Shown: positions 1 to 13,543, counted from the stretch's first letter. The stretch is DNA of 64,000 bases from Balamuthia mandrillaris (GCA_031835245.1 JAVKOQ010000163.1:1-64000), one strand, 5' to 3'. The notes: generated by a model from the sequence alone, not told the origin. Numbers and translations are program-made.

Positions 1-29
1 CATGAAGTTGTAACCATTCCTTAATAGCA

Positions 30-1716
30 TTATCCTGCACAAGCACAACAGTAAGACCTTGAGGAACTTGTGTTAAAGTCTGACTGATTCCATCTTTTTT
101 GCTTAAATGAGACTTTATCAATGTTCATTGTTTTTTTTTTGTTTCTTTTCTTTTCTTCCAAGTTAGTGCCAAGTGAAAGAACAAGCACTCTTTTATCAGC
201 AAAATACTTTTGAACCTCTTTTTTGTAAGCACTTGCCAGAACCACCATAACACCTGGCTGATCCTTAGTGCAGCATAATGATTTGCTAACTTCTTCTTGT
301 AAGTCAGCCCATCCAAATGCTGTTTGAGGTGTCTTGCTTTGTTTTACTTGTATTTCTACCAGCAAGGGATGAGGTTGGCCAGGCAGCCAAATAAAAAGAT
401 CAGCTGTAGGAGATAAAGGAAGAGAAGCAATAACAGCCACTTCCTTAAATGCTTGAAATAAGTTGTAGAGGTTTTGGCCTGAGGACCTCTGAAGAAGTTT
501 TGCAGCAATACCAAGCTCATCAACTTGAAGGGTTTGTTGATCAAAGTTGGTGTGGCCATGGGGATTTGGTCCAAAGGGCACCACAGAGTCAGGAATTCCA
601 AGGTCACAAAGAAATGGCATTATGTTGGTCAAGCACAAGTCATTCCCTGAAGAGTGCAGCAGTGAGACCATTGTACTGACAATGCCACGGATAGTTTTCT
701 CCTTGGCAACACTTGGGTGCTGGTCTGTAGCAACAATTGCAGCCAGATTTTCGTAGTAGGAGGGAAGCCCATGTGTGAAGATGAGGGCTGTTGATACATC
801 AAAGCTTTCTTCTTTGGTTGTGGAAGTTTTATCCTCTCTGCGTTTCAGTAGAACTGGAAGTGATGTGGTTGCATTATACAGTCTGACTGCTGAGACTTCT
901 TGTTTGTAGGGAGCTTGGCTGCTAAAAGGTAGCTGAATTGCATTGCGTGGCACACGTAGTGGAATCTTGTAATACGCCAATTTGTGAAGAAGGAGGTAGT
1001 CCTGGATCATAGTTTTGTCTTCCCTAGACAAACTAAGATCCGCTGGTTCTGGAAAGGGCTCTGTATCATCAACCCTGTCAACATTTGAGAGTTTGCACGG
1101 CCAACCATAGCAAAGTGCAAAGGCTTCAACTCTTCCTTTTCCTCTACTTCTTGCAGTACAAGCCTAATAAGGACATCTCGCAGTTCTTTGTATGACTGGT
1201 AGGATTCAAGAGCACCAATCTCATCCACCCCAAAAAAGAGCGAGTATTTTCTCTTGCCTCCGTTGTCAGTAGCCTCAAGGTGGATGCTAGAGAGGCTGAA
1301 CTTTGTGGGAAAGGGACATCGCACTTCGAAACTAACGCATGGATGAGCGTCTCCATAGCATAGAGAGGGTCGCCTGTTCCTGGAGTGACGATAAACGTTT
1401 TTGCTTCTGTCATCATTTCCAGTTGCTCCTTTGCGTACTGTTCCAGGCCGTGTTCACAAGGCAAAGAACTTAGGACCTGTTGGCGAACAACTGGAAGCTG
1501 GTTCACATAGTGGCGCAGAAGAGCAGTCTTTCCAGCGCCATAAAGGTGAGCAGAGACCGGCATCCCAAAGCGCTGCATTTGAGGATAGCGCCTGTTCCAA
1601 TTGTTCAATATGTTGATGCACGCCACTTGGGCCACCTCTTCGTCTCTGTCTACAAAGATGTCGAGCGTATTCTTCTCCAGAGCGTCGATCGCCTGAACTT
1701 GGCTGGGTGCAACTAG
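30..1716 (-). pseudogene. CRN/RHS-like P-loop NTPase plus nuclease-like domain, decayed copy
   Basis: Three overlapping minus-strand reading frames together resemble one protein. The upstream part has a Walker A-like loop (GAGKTALL) and a Walker B-like segment (LFFGVDEIG). The downstream part has a restriction-endonuclease-like core in which a hydrophobic strand carries LLVEIQVKQ. An NTPase followed by a REase-fold nuclease is the layout of Crinkler (CRN) and retrotransposon-hot-spot (RHS) proteins, which are found patchily in protists. The frame is interrupted at about two places, so this looks like a fossil copy rather than a working gene, although unrecognised introns or sequencing errors are not excluded. 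The 5' limit is uncertain. Unlike nearly all neighbours it shows no convincing intron. Family assignment rests on motif reading only and is moderate to low in confidence. Confidence 0.4.
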
Positions 1717-1759
1717 TTTGGTTATTATGGAGGTTAATTTTGGAAAACAACAACAACAA

Positions 1760-2306
1760 TGAAAGATAATACTTAAGGCTGGCGGCGGACAGCTAGCAAG
1801 GCTCCATATGTTCTCTCCGTCTGCCGCAAGGCCTGGAGAAAAAATCTATCAAAGGGGAAGAGGGACAGAGGGTACAGGGGCAGAGCGGGAAGAAAGTACT
1901 GGACAATGGTCGTCTCTTAAAGGGAACATAACCACGGAAAGGGGGAAATGCAAGTGTGCGGCGAACCGGAGGAAGGAATTGGCCACAGGCAGCAGAAGAT
2001 AGGCTAGTTCTCCTCATCAGTGTGTTTTTTTTTTCCTTTTCGTTTTGCTTTTTTTTTCCCCGACCACATAAACCGCAACGCACCCGAACCCACTTACGAC
2101 ACTCCCCCTTGGATCCTTCACACCTCTGCCACACGTACCAGGGGGACCGCAGAAGGACCCTCTTGTTCGGATGCTAAAATATGCTAGTTTATTGTAGGCG
2201 CGTCTTCCCCTTTCTGTTTCCCCCTTGTATCAACATCCTTGTTTTTTAGGGTGGGTTTTTTTGAAGTGGCGTTGCCATCACTAAAACCCATCAGACGGCA
2301 GGTGTG
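1760..2306. other. Intergenic region without a recognisable gene
   Basis: Lies upstream of the decayed CRN/RHS-like sequence and downstream of TCTP, both on the minus strand. It contains T-rich runs near 2027-2060 and purine-rich stretches. No coding frame resembles a known protein and no tRNA-like cloverleaf was noticed. The right edge probably holds the TCTP 3' UTR. Confidence 0.5.
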
Positions 2307-2876
2307 TCACTTGGCGATGCCTACTGGATGATCGAGGCTTTTGCCAAAGCCAGGGTAGCTCAGCACAAGTCCATCCTTGAAAAAGTAGAACATGGGCGTA
2401 ATCCCATCCTCCTTGTAAAACATCATCGCAAGGCTCGCCTCCAGGTCCATCGATTCCCCCATATAAAAATCAAACTCGTTGAAGTTCTTGAGCAACTTTT
2501 TAACAAAGGGCTCCGCTGCTTGCATGAAAGGGCGTACACGTGCTGGGTTTTTCTCCTTCAGATACGCTCGCACGCGTACCATGTATTTCTTGACGTACTC
2601 GAGAAAGTCGGCTTTTGTGTAGCCCACTTGCACCAATCGATGCGAGTGTATGAGGTTGATCACGCTCTGTGCACCCTCTTGGATGGGGGCTTCTGCTTCC
2701 TCCCCGGAAAAGGCGTTGCCGCAACCGACATCAATGTTCTCTCCGTCGGGGTTTATGGTCACGTACTTTCCTTCTACCAGGTACGCAATGTCATCCACCT
2801 CTTCCATAGGGTAGCATACTGCGAACATCTCATCTCCGGTGAAGGCATCTTTGTAGAGGTAGGTTTTCAGTGACAT
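2307..2876 (-). CDS. TPT1: Translationally controlled tumour protein (TCTP)
   Basis: TCTP is an abundant cytosolic protein linked to translation elongation, growth control and calcium or tubulin binding. The 189-residue product matches the family along its length: an N-terminal start MSLKTYLYKDAFTGDEMF, the TCTP segment around FLEYVKKYM, the RVRPFM element, and the C-terminal FYMGESMD and FYKEDGITPMFYFFKDG signatures. The frame stays open for 90 codons upstream, but family conservation places the true start at the ATG ending at 2876. The C-terminus carries about 15-20 residues beyond the usual end after FFKDGL, making the protein longer than the typical 165-175 residues. No intron interrupts the coding region. 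The 5' leader probably lies in the GA/CT-rich stretch just upstream. Confidence 0.93.
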   Translation of the reverse strand: MSLKTYLYKDAFTGDEMFAVCYPMEEVDDIAYLVEGKYVTINPDGENIDVGCGNAFSGEEAEAPIQEGAQSVINLIHSHRLVQVGYTKADFLEYVKKYMVRVRAYLKEKNPARVRPFMQAAEPFVKKLLKNFNEFDFYMGESMDLEASLAMMFYKEDGITPMFYFFKDGLVLSYPGFGKSLDHPVGIAK

Positions 2877-3262
2877 TGTTGGTTTAGTGCACACCAAACT
2901 CTTCCTACCCTCTCCTACCTGCTGCCGCACAAACAAAAGAAGGGGGAAGGCGTGCGCCACGTTTGCCTTCAGCACCACCCACTGATGATGATGATGATGG
3001 TTATTGCTACTTGGACCCTCGGCGTTTTTCCCACCAGCCCCGTTAACGGTGTTGCTCAGGATTGGAATAGCGTCATTCCATGACGGTGAAGAGCTGCTCC
3101 GTGCCCTCTGACAAAACCTTACAAACTGCCCTTGTGTCTTCACCAAAGTAAAGAGACACCAAGGGCGACACCGAATATGAATATGATGAGTGTTAAATAA
3201 AACAACAATATTTAGTGGCTACATGAAACAATGGCAGGAGGAAGAACGGATTGACCTTCACT
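2877..3262. other. Spacer between TCTP and the IQGAP-related gene
   Basis: Holds the likely TCTP promoter and 5' leader and the 3' end of the upstream minus-strand RasGAP gene. An ATG/CAT trinucleotide run lies near 2984-3001. The open frame through part of it (to 3146) is low complexity, has no family resemblance, and is judged non-coding. Confidence 0.45.
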
Positions 3263-6200
3263 TCACTTTCCCGAAACAAAATGTTTGTTCAAAAGATGAA
3301 GAAGAAGGTTGACATCCAACTTTAAGAACTCGGTCTCGTAATCGATCCTGTTTTCTTGTTGCCTTTCCAGTAAATCAGCGAGTTCTAGTTGTACAGAGGC
3401 AATTTTTTTGTTCCTCCAGCTGACAGTCACAGTGTAAACGCCAGGCACCGACGACGAGAAAGAAAAGGTGATGTGATTACGCCTGCACAAGTTTGAGAGG
3501 AGTTAGGATTAGAAAAACAACAACAGAGGAGCCAAGGGCATGAACGTAGAGAGTACCTGTCTTTGGGGACTTCGGATTCCTTAATAATGCCATCTTTTTC
3601 TAGTTGATTGTAGGTATACTTAAAGGGACCCACTACCTTGGCCTTTTTATCTTTTTGTTTTTTGTTCTTCGATTTCCTGTCTTTTTTTGAGGACTGTGTA
3701 GAGCTGCACTTCTCGGTAACATCTTCCAAGTAGGATTTGTAGGCCTCATACTGGTCCTCCAGGAATTGTTGGTGATTTTGGATGTTGGCGATCACTTCTT
3801 CCAGTCTCTGGAGAAGAGATTTGGTCTTGACAATCTGATCTTCATAGTCAAGAAGTTCCTTGGAGTGGCACAAATTAGACCAAACTCAAATAAATAAAGA
3901 CTGTAAACTAACCTGGACAGCATCTTTTCGCAACTGGGCATAATTATCATCCTCCTTCAAGTAGCCTGCCGATACAAGGTCTTGGCAGTTCTTCTGAATG
4001 CGGGCAATCTTTTCTGCCAGTTCTTTATTATTGTTCTTGTCAGCATATTTTTTCGCCAACAACAACGTTTTTTCCAAGGATTGAGTAGAGGTGTCGGCTG
4101 TGTCGGCGGGTAATGCCTTGATGATGGTAAACAACAAAAACTTGGTTTCAGTGTATATTTGCTCAGGAGAAAGCTTCCCTGCCGACGATTTATCTATAAT
4201 AGGGAACGAGGGTAAAGTATAAATAGGTTAATATAGGGATGGCAAAAATAACACTTGCACAACAAATCAAACCTTCTTCTTTGTAGCGGTCAGAGAGAAC
4301 TAAATCTACATTAGCATTGTCCTTTCTTGGAAGCTGCTGGGGAGCTGCCCCTAATTTACAAAGAATATCCGCCAAAGGTTTGTCTGCCTCCGAAGTAATC
4401 TGTTGTTGTAACGAGTGAGTGGTAGGAACAAGAGATCTCTTGTATAATGTGAACGTCACGCACCACTTCGTCCTTGTGCTTGACAAGAATGTCATGAATG
4501 AAATACATTTCGTTTAAAGAAATATGAATGGTGGTTTCATGCGTTCGGCCAAGTGCAAGGTATCGATCAAGCTGCAAGAAAAAAAATAAGGATAGATATA
4601 GAAATGAGAACCAGGAAGGTGAAAAGGTACTCACATTAAGGTGCTGCTCCAGATTATCAACATTGGTCATTTCTTCAAGGAAGCTGTTCAGGCTTTCTCT
4701 GTTTTTCTCAAGACAAACATTGAGAGGCTCCATGTAAAATTCTTTCACACCTCCAAATTTAATGTTGTTGGCTAGATTCTGAAGAATTTTTGCAAGCTAT
4801 GTTGAAACAACTGGATTAGAGAAAAGCAGTTTGGAAAGAGGAAAGGAAAAGTGGTGGTCTTACAAGAGTTAAGTTCCTTCTGGTATTGGCAGAGAGCTTG
4901 CTCTCAACAAGCATAAATGCTTGGGGTGTCACAATAGCAGGGTTGATGAAGCGCAAAAGGTAAAAACCTCCAATCAGCGAACAAACTTGCTCGCGCGTTG
5001 CATCAGGGAATTTTTCCTAATAAATGTAAAAATTGATATGTAAGTTTACCATATATTTAGACTTTCTTTCTTTCTTACCTTCACCAAATCTCGGATTTGC
5101 TTGCAAATCCATCTAATACCATACGGCACACTGTTCGTAGAGTTAACAAGAGCTTTAATGAATGTGCCTGCGATCGCGTCCAATTTTGCAATTCGTATTA
5201 AAGAGTTAGGGGAAATAAAACGAGGGTAGTGGAGAGAGTATCGAATTTAGGAAAAATATGAGTTTAAAGGATATGAGGCTTGACAATCCTCTGTACGTCT
5301 GGATGCTCGGCAGCTTCTTCGGCTGTCACTTTTCGATTTAACTCCGACTTGACTCCATTTTTGATTTCATAGTCATTGATATATTCAATATACACCTTGT
5401 AATAGAAGCCTTGTCAAAAGATTGTAGGTATAAGCTTTTGTGATTGTGTTTGTTTTTGTGGCCTTGTGTGCAGTTATCGTGAAGTGGCAAAGATCATCAA
5501 ACCTTAAGAGGATTAACTTCCAATACAAGATCACCTTGGTTGCAGAGATCAGAAAGGACACCCGTTAGCGTTTCTTTGAGATAGACTTGGCCAGGGCCTC
5601 TCCTATTATTGACAGAAACTTGAGGTTTGAAACGTTCAAGAGCAAGTGGAGCATAAAAGAACAATACCTTGTATAGGTAGTCATCATTCTAGTAAGTGCT
5701 GTGTTTGCTCGTAGAAGGCTCCCTATGCCTTGAGCTTCTTTGAATTCCTTGTCCAGTACCGTCTAATGGATATCAGAAGCTTAGGGGGAAAAGCACAAAG
5801 GAGACAGGTATTGAACGCACCCTGAACATGGATAGCAACAAGTGTTCTTCCATTTCATCATATTGATTGCCGTAGAGGGTAAACATAACAGTTTGTAGCA
5901 GGTTGTCAATTTGCGCCAGACTGACGATTCTAGCTAAAGCTGCGATGTACTTGGTCTCGTGTTGCAGCAACCAAAACAATTCACCATATAACTGTCAATC
6001 ATTTCAAACAAGGGAGAGGGTTAGAAATCACTCTGCATTCTGAAAGCAAAGAGGGCGGTATGTTGCTCGCGAGTTCAGTTGGAGCACTCTTACCTCTCTG
6101 TCTCTCTTGTTCTTTATTTGCCCGGTCTTGTTCAAAAGAGACATGTCCCCTGAGTTGGTCATGATTTCCTGTAAAGTAACGACCATAAGTAAGCGGGATT

Positions 6201-6720
6201 AACAAAAAATAATAATAATAATAATAGAAGAAGGGTCCTCTTGCCTCAATAGATATGCGGTTCCTTATGAGCAAGGCTATCTTTCTGTCCAAGTTGCGAA
6301 TGTCTCTTTCCAAAGTGAAATTTTTCTTGCTCATAATCGCTATGTCACGCTTCATTTCATACAACATTTTTTGAACTGCGTGGGTGGGTTCAACACAAAG
6401 GGAAAAAGTCAAACAACTAGAATGAAGAGTAGCAAAGGGCCATCCTCCTCCTCCTCCTCCTTTCCAGAAATAATAAAAGAAAAAAAAAAGACGAAGGAAT
6501 ACAAGTTTAACAAAAAAATCAAATTAAACGTACAATGAGCAAGTTCGTCTCCCTTTTCTTGATCCTGTCCTTTGATTATTTTAAACAGGCTGTGAACGCT
6601 GTAGGTACGGCCGCGTGAATCATCAGAACCGTTTGAAGATGAAAGAGCAGCCGCCGAACTGGAACCAGGCGTCCAAGTTCGCTCCACATGATCAACCTCT
6701 CCGGACCCACCATCCATCAT
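3263..6720 (-). CDS. IQGAP-related RasGAP (DGAP1/Gap1 type), multi-exon
   Basis: Members of this group bind Rac/Cdc42 or Ras and organise cortical actin and cytokinesis. Reading 5' to 3': an acidic, serine-rich N-terminus (ATG at 6720); a coiled coil near 6250-6380 with the segment [13 protein letters not shown] that is typical of the Dictyostelium and fission-yeast proteins; the RasGAP domain over about 4900-5990, including [15 protein letters not shown] and [13 protein letters not shown]; the post-GAP helical region with [15 protein letters not shown]; and a C-terminal RGCT domain (3263-3650) beginning [15 protein letters not shown] and ending [16 protein letters not shown]. No calponin-homology domain or IQ motif precedes the GAP domain, as in DGAP1. 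About a dozen small exons are separated by introns of 60-150 nt; exact borders were not all resolved. A Rac-like GTPase, a plausible partner, is encoded near 50 kb. Confidence 0.85.
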
Positions 6721-7136
6721 TTTGTTTGTTGGTATTATAACTTGAAAGAAAACGCAAAAAAAAAAAGAAGTTGTTAAGAAGAAGGAACAAAAAAAACCGC
6801 GACAAGAGTTCAACAAACAAAAGCGCAAGGAGAAAGGAACTCACCCACCACCACCACCACTTTTCTTATGAATTCAGTTGCCGAAAAAAAGGACGAAAGA
6901 GAGAGAATCGCCCAAACCTCAGTCGGCCTGGCCTGGGGCGGTTGGTGTGTTATTGCGAGGCCTCATTAATATTGACACCCCTCAGGCCGACCACTTTTGT
7001 GTCGACTCTCGAAAAATTCCGTAACGACCCCTCGTGCGAGAAAAAAAAAACACGGTCGGTTGTCTGCCCGTTCGCCAAAGGAGAGCACCAACCCGCCCCA
7101 TCGCAAGCCACTCCGGAGACTCACTATTCACCCACG
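6721..7136. promoter_or_regulatory. Divergent upstream region, IQGAP-related gene / HEATR1
   Basis: About 416 bp separate the two divergent start codons. The region has A- and T-rich stretches near 6755-6800 and a GC-richer half near HEATR1. A frame is open through it on the plus strand and joins HEATR1, but family conservation places the HEATR1 start at 7137. No clear TATA element was recognised. Confidence 0.4.
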
Positions 7137-10113
7137 ATGAGCTTGCTGCAAGAACAACTCGCGCTACGAACCCAAGGCGGCGCCCCTTTTGAGCGCACGG
7201 ACAAGCGGGGTGTTCCGAGGAGACCTTCCCTTTTGTTCGATAAGAAGAAGGCGGAGGAGTTGGACAACGAAACCATTTTCAACCTCGGCGTTAACGGACT
7301 GCTAGAATTGTGCAGACTGGACGACTCGTTTAGTCGCTTCGAAAAGACTCTTTTTAGCAACACTACCAAAAACTTTGCTCGTGAGTTACAAACGGAGCAA
7401 GTTAATAAGAAGCTTGACACCTCCTTGGCTGCCTTTCTTCGCTTGCTTTCTCCCTACTTTTTGCTCAAGCCTGCCCACAAAGCCCTGGAATGGCTGCTGC
7501 GCCGCTACAGGTTATTTCCTCCGACTTTTATGCACTCCGCTATTGTTGCTTACCTCTTCTCTCTGCTGCTCGCCCGCTCCTCCTTCCCGCTGCTCTCTTC
7601 TTACCTTAGGATAAACGAGCACAACGTAACTGCCATCATGGAGTGTATTCTTCCTTATCACGAAACAAATATGTTTGTTCGGATGGTGCAATTGCTCAAC
7701 CTTTCGTAAGCCTCCTAAACCTAACCTCTTTTGCCTCGTCTTTTCTTCTCACCATCTCTCACTCTCCTACCCTCACAACTCTCCTTCCAAGTGAGGAATG
7801 GCTTTTCCTGTTGAGCGTTAAGCAAAAAGGAGTTCCCTTGGATCGTGCAACTCTTGTTGCTCAATGCCTTAAAGATCCTTCGCTTCTTAACTTCATTTCG
7901 GACTTGGTACATACTCCTCCTTTTAACGATGCTCTACTGAAAGCTCTAACTTTTCTTCTTCTTTTTCTTTTTCTTCTTCTTCTTCTCCTCCTCCTCCCCT
8001 TTCTTCCTTCCTAGGCACGGAATGCAGCCAACTCAAAAAATTCCTCCTCTACAGTTTTCTCGTTTTACACAGTAGTGATGATAGAAGTTCTGAACAAACA
8101 AAAGCGAGTAACAGATGAAGTGCTTCATCGCCTACTTCCAGGCCTCCTCCAAGGTCTCCGCTGCAAAGAAAGGCACAACTACCAAGTTTCGGCATACATG
8201 ATCATCAGCCAACTTTGCACACGCATGGTTTTTAGTCAACATCTCATCTCCACTCTGCTCCCTTGCATTATCACCTATGCTTCGAAGAACGAATACACAG
8301 ACGCTTTGCTTTGCCTTTTCTTCATTTGCCAGACGCAACCCTTATCTGCTCTCCCAAAGAAGGCGTTTGTGTCCTTGCTTGATTTGAGGTAAGCAGCTCT
8401 AAAAGTACATCCATCTTCAGATGAAACTGACTGCGTTCAACATTATTAGTTCCTTCCCTTCCACCCTACGCATATTGACGCAAAAATACGAAGTGACCAA
8501 GTTTATTCGCTTGTTCTTGAATAGCCTGGTTGCCATTTGGTACCTTCTCATCCATCCATCCACTGTTGAAAAATGGTATTTCACTAACATTAGGCTTAAA
8601 ACAACCTGATGATAGTCTGGATGAAGGCAAAAGCAGCCATGTTGGCATATTTAATGAAGTGGCCCAATGCGTTAACATTTCTGGCTGCGTGGCGGAGATC
8701 ATATCCCAATTACTGGACCATTATAGTATCATTTTTAATTCTGGCCGCTCTCAGGAAAGTAGCCTTGGATTTAAAGAATCAGGTCTGTATTCTTGTTTTG
8801 TACTAATTCTTTCGAATCGGGTTTGTATTTTGCTGAAATATGTATATATTTCTTCGTGGTGCAGAAGCTATAATATCCGAACTGCTTCGCGCACTCAGTA
8901 GTTGTTATCCCAAAGAGTTTGACCAAGGACTCAACGAGAAACTTAGTGCTCTACAACACAGGCAATCCAATAGCGAATCCATCGACAACCGCCTGAATAA
9001 GCTTCTTTCCTTTGTGTCACTCACTTTCAAGAACACACGCCATGAAACCCTCAAACAGGGTGGTTCTACCCTCTCGCTCTCTGCCGAGCACCCAGATCCT
9101 GCTATACGCCTTTTGGCCGTAAGAAAATTAGGAGAGAGCCTTAATAGTTTCCAAGATCTGGATGCTAAGGTAACCCTTTGGGCCTACATCTATTCTCCTG
9201 CTTCTCTTTGCCTTTTCACTTACAAACCTAAAGTTTGCCAAGTTTATCCAAAAAACGCTCCTCCGGAGGTTGGATGACGACGATATGAAAATCGTCCATA
9301 CCATCCTACATATGCCTTGCCTAGATAAGCTTGATCGAAGTAGTTTTTATGCAAGTTTGGACACCATGCTTAATGGTAACATATTTTCCTACTCTGATTT
9401 CTACAAATCATTTTCTTATGTCTTTTTCCTGCTCCTCCTCTTTCTCTCTGACAGGACGTAAACACTCTCACCAAGTCAAAGAACGAGCGCTTCAGCTTTT
9501 ATTGGAGAGATTTGGAATGGATGACCCGGAGTATGGATCACGGGTCGTAAGTCATTTGCTCAATGCTTTGTTCGTTCGCGGCAGCGGAGGTGATCGTAGT
9601 TTCCGGCGTAATGCGGTTAAGTTGGCAGCTGCTTCTTCACATCCTTTATTTAGTGGACTTCCTGTAGACGAAAAGTTTGACACAAGCGACCGTGATACTG
9701 AAGACATGAAGGTTTTTTCCATATTCAGCTAAAGCTGTTTTTTTTTCCTTCTGACTGATAGTTTCTGTGTTTCCAGATCAACGTGATGATTATCGATAAA
9801 TTAGCCGAAAACCTCACACGATTAAGCCAGCCATCGCTTTCTCAGTTTTCCTCTTACTTTGCTTTTGGTGCTCTTACACCACTTGCCGAAGCTTCGAACG
9901 CAGGATATACACTTCATTGTCTGGTCCTCAATAGGGTTATCGCAATTCTTCGTGATCAAAAGGATGCTTTTGCCCGGATCCATCTAAACAATGCAGCCAT
10001 CCTACTGTTCCAACAACTGAAACTTACCCTCCCAAGATTGATTCGGGGTGAATGTGCTCTACCTTCACCTAAAGCTCTCACTGATGAAGCTAAACCGGTA
10101 CCTTTTGACATCG

Positions 10114-10145
<32 letters not shown>

Positions 10146-13100
10146 GCTTCTTGACACGACACTCACACGGTTATCTCATTTTCTTAAAAGGGTATAATGG
10201 GAATAAAGTTGCTCTCCAATCTGTGCGCACCAGAAGAGAGCAAGGTAACGCTCGGTTTATCTGCGCTCGTTGCAACTTCGTTAAACAATATATTACAAAG
10301 CGTAAACCTGGAAGCGGCAACCCAGGAAAAAGAACAGAATGCGATCGAGCGCCTAGTTGTCGAGTTGTTCCGCTTGCTGGTTGGTTCTCCCCTTTTCAAG
10401 CAGTTCCAATCGCAAATAGCAGCAATGTTGTCTCGCCAGCCTTCTCCAATGGAGTTTCTTTCGTCATTTTGGCTGAGTGCAGGTAAGTTCACTTAAGTAT
10501 CCGTCACACCCTCAAGCATCATAGCCTAACAATAAATTACATTTTTATTAAGATGACGAGATGGAGGACACCTCTGCTCTGTTGCAAGCACGCAGCATTG
10601 CTCTTAGCGAGCCATACCTTACTCCCAAAAAACTGGCGGATGTGAACAATGAGCACTTTTTGGAAGGATCACTACTGGTTTTCCTGGCCCTTCTCAATGC
10701 TGAGAAGACCGTTCGGCAGGCGTCCCTGGATATTTTGAAGTCAATCGAACACAGCTGGCGAAAACTGCAGCGCAATGTCACCACGGAACGATTGGAGGGC
10801 GTTGCAAGTACCACCCTAGCTTGGTTGAGGCTATTGCCCAGGTTACTCAAATTCCGAGAAGAGTTTTTAGCCGATCCAACCTACGTGAGAAGATTCTGTT
10901 CTCTAGCTTTCAGTGACAGTGAAACAACAGAAGCAAAGGACTCTAAACAACCTACTCCCACTGAAGCAAACCTCAACCAGCAAGACAAAACCTGTTTATG
11001 GGCGTGGCTCTCGGCTGTAGCGGCGGGAACGTCTACTTTGGCGACTTCTTCTTCTTCTGGGGATTGGACGAGGCTGGTACTTCTGTATGCGCTTCAGGAT
11101 GTTATTGCACCAAGAGCATCCCTTTCATTCCTTCCCCTGCTTTGTGAGCTTCTTCAGCAGCTCCCTCCAGCAGTTACCATTCAGGAATCCTCTTCCAATT
11201 CTTCTATCTCTTGGACTCCTACCAGGTGTTGCATCCTTTATACCCTCCTAAGCTCGCAATTTAATTCTGTCGCCGCGTCTCTAGTTAACAATATTGCTGG
11301 CGACTCTTCCAAGCACCAGGCCTTAATTTCAGCCCTCTCTTTGGTTCCCTTTCTTTCCCGAAGGCTCAACTTTGGCGCACGCAAGCTTGCTATTCTTGGC
11401 GTGGATTCGTCAAAGCAAGGAACAGATAGTGCCTTCCCCTTGATGCACCACCTCTCTTCCGAGCAGCAACAACAAGTGTTTATCTTCGCGCCAGTGGAAG
11501 TTGCGTTAAAGGCGCTTTTTGCGAACAATTTCCGCTATTTGGAAGCCCTTTCTACGAAGAGCAAGAGAAAGATATTGGACAAGTTCTGCGATATTTTGCT
11601 TGCCAAACTGGATGCGGCTACCGTCTTGTTGGGCACCTCCTCCACGGACAACTTTGTTGCGAACAGCGAGGCTCATGAACGAGCCAGGGACCTCGTTAAA
11701 ACCATTTTTAACAGAATGAACATCAGCGCTAAGATTGTCGGCAAGTACCTCGATGCACAGACAGTACAACAATTACGTCTTGATCCTGCTACTATTGTAG
11801 CTAATGATCAAAAAGCCCGCCCCGACACTGGCAGCCAAAAGCGCACCAAGAAACGAAAGCATACCGATGTTGAGGGTCATCAGCAAGTTGATGACTTACC
11901 ACCGAGGACCCAGGATCCCAAAGTCCTTCAACGCTTAAACATCGTGCTAGAGTTGGTCATTACCAAGATGCCTCATATCGAGAACATGGAACAACTACTG
12001 GGTCCCTTGCTCAGACTTCTCTCCTCGTTTGTGCAGACATATAACCTCAGTGATGGTAAATAGTGATACATCCACTCCCTATTGTTGTTGTCATCTTAGT
12101 TGTTGTCGTCGTCGTCTTATGTTGCTGCTGGTTTTGTTAACAAGCGACACCTAACACTCTGTATTCAACAGAGGACCACGAATATACCAAGCAGCTAACG
12201 TTAACTGTGGCAGAAGGTGTGATGCAGTATATCTCTTCTCGTCATGCAAAACGGAAGGGTGTGCCACTCGACCCAACTTCTCCTTTATGGGAAAACATCA
12301 GGAAAGACTGTGATGTTCATATGATTGTTCAATGCATTAGAAGTAAGCATCCTGATCAATTTCTTTCTGCCTCTCTTGGCGATGGTACTGACGTTGATAA
12401 ACTTGCATAAAACAGTTAGTAATAACCCTCAGACTCACAATAAGGCGCTTTTGCTTCTTGCTGGCATTGCGCAACTATTTCCGCGTTTAGTGCTGGATAA
12501 TATCATGCCTATATTTACGTTTATGGGTGCTACTACCATCCGACAAGATGATAATTATACTTTCCAAGTAATCCAAAAGGTAGGTTTTTTTCTTCTTTTC
12601 TTTTTCTTTTTTGAATTTATGCCAACTTACTATGTGTGCTCACTCAACCAGACATTGAAGTCAATAATCCCCCCAATTTTGGCTGAAGGCATGAGTTTGA
12701 AAGGGCTGTTACAAATTTTTGTGGATAATATCGAACACATCCCTGCCCACAGACGAACTATTTTATTTGCAATGCTTCTCCAAACCCTGTCTCTTGACTA
12801 CTTAGCTCCTGCGTTGTTGCTTTTGTTTGCCAAGCAAGTTCGCTTCATTACCGTAAGTAAACAAACACAAAGGGAGAAATTGTAAAATATGTACGTTCTG
12901 TTAATCTCTTGATAATTCCTTACAGGACTCGCGCAGCAGTACCTCTGACAGTCAGACCCAAAAGACAAGCGAAGAGTTGCTGGGAGATGGTTCTATCCCT
13001 GCATTTTGCCACGGCGTGTGCCATAAATTCCCTCCCCTTCCTGTCTGCTCCGCCTTTACAACGCTTATGCGCAGCATACTTGCTGTTGACCTGCCTGCTT

Positions 13101-13543
13101 CCCAAACCCAAGATATCAATGAGAAGCAGGAAAGCGAAACAACTCTGACCAAAGTCGATGCAGCAACAACGCGAACTTTGGGAATTAAGCGTGAATACTT
13201 CACCAAGGGGTACGCACTTGTCTAATCCTTTTGTGCTGCATTTTCAAGCCAAGAAAAAAAAAACAAAAACTTAAGTTGGCAACTTTGTTCAGTGCATTTT
13301 CTCCAAGCGAGGTTAGGGCCATGGAGGAAACCATTATCGATTTCATTCTGGACCACATATCAAGCCGACCATTCCTCAATCAGCTCCTCAACGCCAAACC
13401 TAAACACATCCGGCAGTTGCAACCTATATATTTGCACCTTTTCCAACTGTCTTTAGCATTTGCAGAGCAGTGTGCCGCGCAAAAGGTATTAATTATCGCC
13501 TTCCTATGGCTATGCCACTCCCAGACTAACGTTACTACCCCTA

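Noticed and set aside
2877-3146. N-terminal 90-residue extension of TCTP in the same frame
   Set aside because: No resemblance to TCTP, contains a His run from a CAT/ATG repeat, and the conserved start is at 2876.
6771-7136. N-terminal extension of HEATR1 upstream of 7137
   Set aside because: Family alignment begins at MSLLQEQLALR; the upstream frame is low complexity and covers the promoter region.
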